Below are positions 11,653-13,024 of a stretch of DNA of 13,024 bases, in pieces. The translations under genes were made by a program, and so were the position numbers. This DNA comes from JBBTYG01 sp964483045 (GTDB lineage: Bacteria > Patescibacteriota > Minisyncoccia > UBA6257 > 2-01-FULL-56-20). The notes beneath the pieces are model-generated. The model saw only the letters and a program-made list of their open reading frames with translations. It searched no databases and had not been told where the DNA came from. The stretch's first letter is position 1, and the number at the start of each line of letters is the position of its first letter. Location: NCBI GenBank assembly GCA_964483045.1, contig CAYZZK010000014.1, forward strand, positions 1 to 13,024. Direction: 5' to 3'.

Positions 11653-13024
11653 CTAAGCAACTTCCGCGTTATAACATTGCTCACAGTAAATGATTTCCGG
11701 TCGCTCCGGTGAATATGAAGTTTCGAATTTGTTGGAGCATGATCTTTCTCCATGAAAATGCTGGGCGGTATTGCGCACATCCGCCTCCGCTGAAGCTGCG
11801 GCGAGACAGGCGCACTGCCGCTTCCACAATCGGTTCGGGCCGCGGGCGACAAACCGCCGTGCATGTCGACAGTCCGGGCAAAGACGCGGAAGCGGGATCT
11901 GAAGCTTTTTATAAAAGCTAAACTCGTCGGGAATTATACGATAGTTTTTCTTGCAAGACGTGCAAGCGAAAATTTCTTTTGAAATATCTGTAGGCGCGAA
12001 GTCGTTAATAGAATCGGGTACCTTGTCCCACGTGACCGTTTCTTTTCCATATGTCCCCCGCGGATAGTCTTCCCATTTGAACCCGTGTGTCAGCGCTTGT
12101 TCTTTTGTAAGCGGAAATTGTTCGAGCGCGGATGACTCGTTATATCCAAAGGCGCTGAGCGAGAGCGGAAAGAATTCGCCATACGAGTCATCCTTTTTCA
12201 TTTGATCAACAATTTTTGCTCGAAGTACTTCATATTCCTCCTTACTATATTGCTTATTTAAAATGCAATAATTCTTTTTGCGCAGACCAACGGAACCAAA
12301 CACATTATTCGCAGAGTGGCAATAAAAAGAATATTCCGCGAACGTCGATCCCCAACACACACTAGTTACGGTGCAATGCGCTGCCGCGAGTCCGGCATTT
12401 AAAGAATTATAATTAAATTCCGCGCCTCTACCCGACGTATCGCAATCCATTATCCCTCTCGCGCCACGCCATACGTGCACGGAATAAGCACTGTCTTCCG
12501 CATCGTACGCATGGAAACACTGGCGGCAATTTTTCGCATTCGCTATATAATTGCTCGTGGAATTGGGAGCATTTACGATCTCAGCAAATCGGCGCGGCTG
12601 CGTCTTTAAAAATTCTTCATATTTTTTCCGAAGCGCTTCCACGCCGCTCGCCGTATCAAGCCGAAGTTTTTTAACCAAAACTTCATACTCCGCTTTGGTA
12701 TATGGAATATTAAAAATACAATATTGTGCGCTCCGAAGATTCACACATCCAATACAATTGGAACAGTCTCGGCAATCAAGAAGAAAATAGCTTTCACGCG
12801 AATTGTGGCATCCTTTGCTATAAAAAAGTTTATACGAGTTATAGCAATCATCACATTCATAAGAAAGTTCCGTTTGATGCGAGAATGAAGTGTCCACGCA
12901 ATCTTTGCAAACTTGTATCCAATAGCAATGAGTACAATTCTCATTGTTCGAGGACTCAATAATCATATAGCAATTTTTATTGTCCGCGGAAATGTTCACA
13001 TATTCGGAATTAACGCTGCGGACA
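11653..13024 (-). CDS. Cys-rich repeat protein with C-terminal zinc-finger module, 5' end beyond the window
   Basis: Function unknown; I recall similar C-terminal regions in CPR hypothetical proteins. The reading frame is open to the right edge (VRSVNSEY precede the GTG at 12999), so that GTG is probably not the start and at least 456 codons are visible. Counting from that GTG, residues 10-94 hold repeated Cys pairs (C22/C25, C31/C34, C49/C52, C76/C79, C82/C85) in a rough 21-residue rhythm suggestive of a beta-helix. LRSAQYCIFN...EYEVLVKKL (88-112) recurs as LRKKNYCILN...EYEVLRAKI (239-263), with 14 of 25 identical, so the N-terminal part contains two duplicated modules. The C-terminal module has C346/C349, FSFYKKLQIPLPRLCPDC (C374/C377), LWKRQCAC (C396/C398), C421, FETSYSPERPE and YCEQC (C439/C442), which looks like several treble-clef or ribbon zinc sites. 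No signal peptide can be judged. It stands alone on the minus strand. Confidence 0.8.
   Translation of the reverse strand, partial: VRSVNSEYVNISADNKNCYMIIESSNNENCTHCYWIQVCKDCVDTSFSHQTELSYECDDCYNSYKLFYSKGCHNSRESYFLLDCRDCSNCIGCVNLRSAQYCIFNIPYTKAEYEVLVKKLRLDTASGVEALRKKYEEFLKTQPRRFAEIVNAPNSTSNYIANAKNCRQCFHAYDAEDSAYSVHVWRGARGIMDCDTSGRGAEFNYNSLNAGLAAAHCTVTSVCWGSTFAEYSFYCHSANNVFGSVGLRKKNYCILNKQYSKEEYEVLRAKIVDQMKKDDSYGEFFPLSLSAFGYNESSALEQFPLTKEQALTHGFKWEDYPRGTYGKETVTWDKVPDSINDFAPTDISKEIFACTSCKKNYRIIPDEFSFYKKLQIPLPRLCPDCRHARRFVARGPNRLWKRQCACLAAASAEADVRNTAQHFHGERSCSNKFETSYSPERPEIIYCEQCYNAEVA

Noticed and set aside
11653..11881. Possible frameshift near the end of the Cys-rich gene, because LAAASAEADVRNT looks unlike the rest
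   Set aside because: After this stretch the frame returns to the expected family ending (HFHG, C, FETSYSPERPE, YCEQC), so the frame is continuous.
12997..12999. GTG as the start of the Cys-rich gene
   Set aside because: The frame remains open upstream to the window edge and no Shine-Dalgarno precedes the GTG, so the true start most likely lies outside the window.
1..13024. CRISPR array, tRNA or rRNA genes, insertion sequences, prophage or toxin-antitoxin modules
   Set aside because: I looked for spaced direct repeats, cloverleaf or CCA ends, transposase motifs and small paired ORFs and saw none that could be supported.

Overview
The window (about 47% G+C by eye) looks like a chromosomal segment of a Candidate Phyla Radiation (Patescibacteria, probably Parcubacteria-like) bacterium. 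The reasons are the TrmD variant with a 'TSNLQFPIS' insertion, ComEC carried as two polypeptides, a VirD4-like ATPase with a C-terminal CxxC-x17-CxxC zinc ribbon, a divergent D-aminoacylase-type amidohydrolase beside ftsW and murG, and a Cys-rich repeat protein whose C-terminal signature I associate with CPR genomes. This placement rests on remembered family features, not on a search.

Layout from left to right. (1) 1-1162, minus strand: the N-terminal 387 codons of glutamyl-tRNA synthetase, running off the left edge. (2) 1213-1662, plus strand: a lone type IV prepilin-like gene with its own promoter, divergent from gltX and convergent with murG; a strong hairpin at 1668-1693 separates it from murG. 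(3) 5577-1728, minus strand: a peptidoglycan-linked operon of amidohydrolase, ftsW and murG, with an extended -10 promoter almost touching the first start codon. (4) 10633-5671, minus strand: virD4-like ATPase, trmD, comEC (channel) and a ComEC-type metallo-beta-lactamase protein, closely spaced and ending at a hairpin at 5646-5665. (5) 10717-11300, plus strand: an unrecognised 158-residue protein behind a textbook promoter whose spacer is occupied by a perfect 21-bp inverted repeat, followed by a terminator. (6) 11301-11652: a gene-poor interval with several hairpins and T-runs, a 20-bp perfect A/T palindrome and three DnaA-box-like 9-mers. (7) 11653-13024, minus strand: a large Cys-rich repeat protein cut by the right edge.

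Functionally the window combines translation (gltX, trmD), septal or lateral wall synthesis (ftsW, murG, possibly the amidohydrolase) and a DNA-uptake/pilus theme (prepilin-like protein, ComEC channel, ComEC-type MBL protein, VirD4/TraD-like ATPase). I see no rRNA, tRNA, transposase, CRISPR array or prophage gene. I did not find a clear new multi-gene system. The best candidates for something undescribed are the operator-controlled orphan gene at 10.7-11.3 kb, the structured intergenic region with the DnaA-box cluster at 11.3-11.65 kb, the amidohydrolase lacking standard metal ligands, and the Cys-rich repeat protein.
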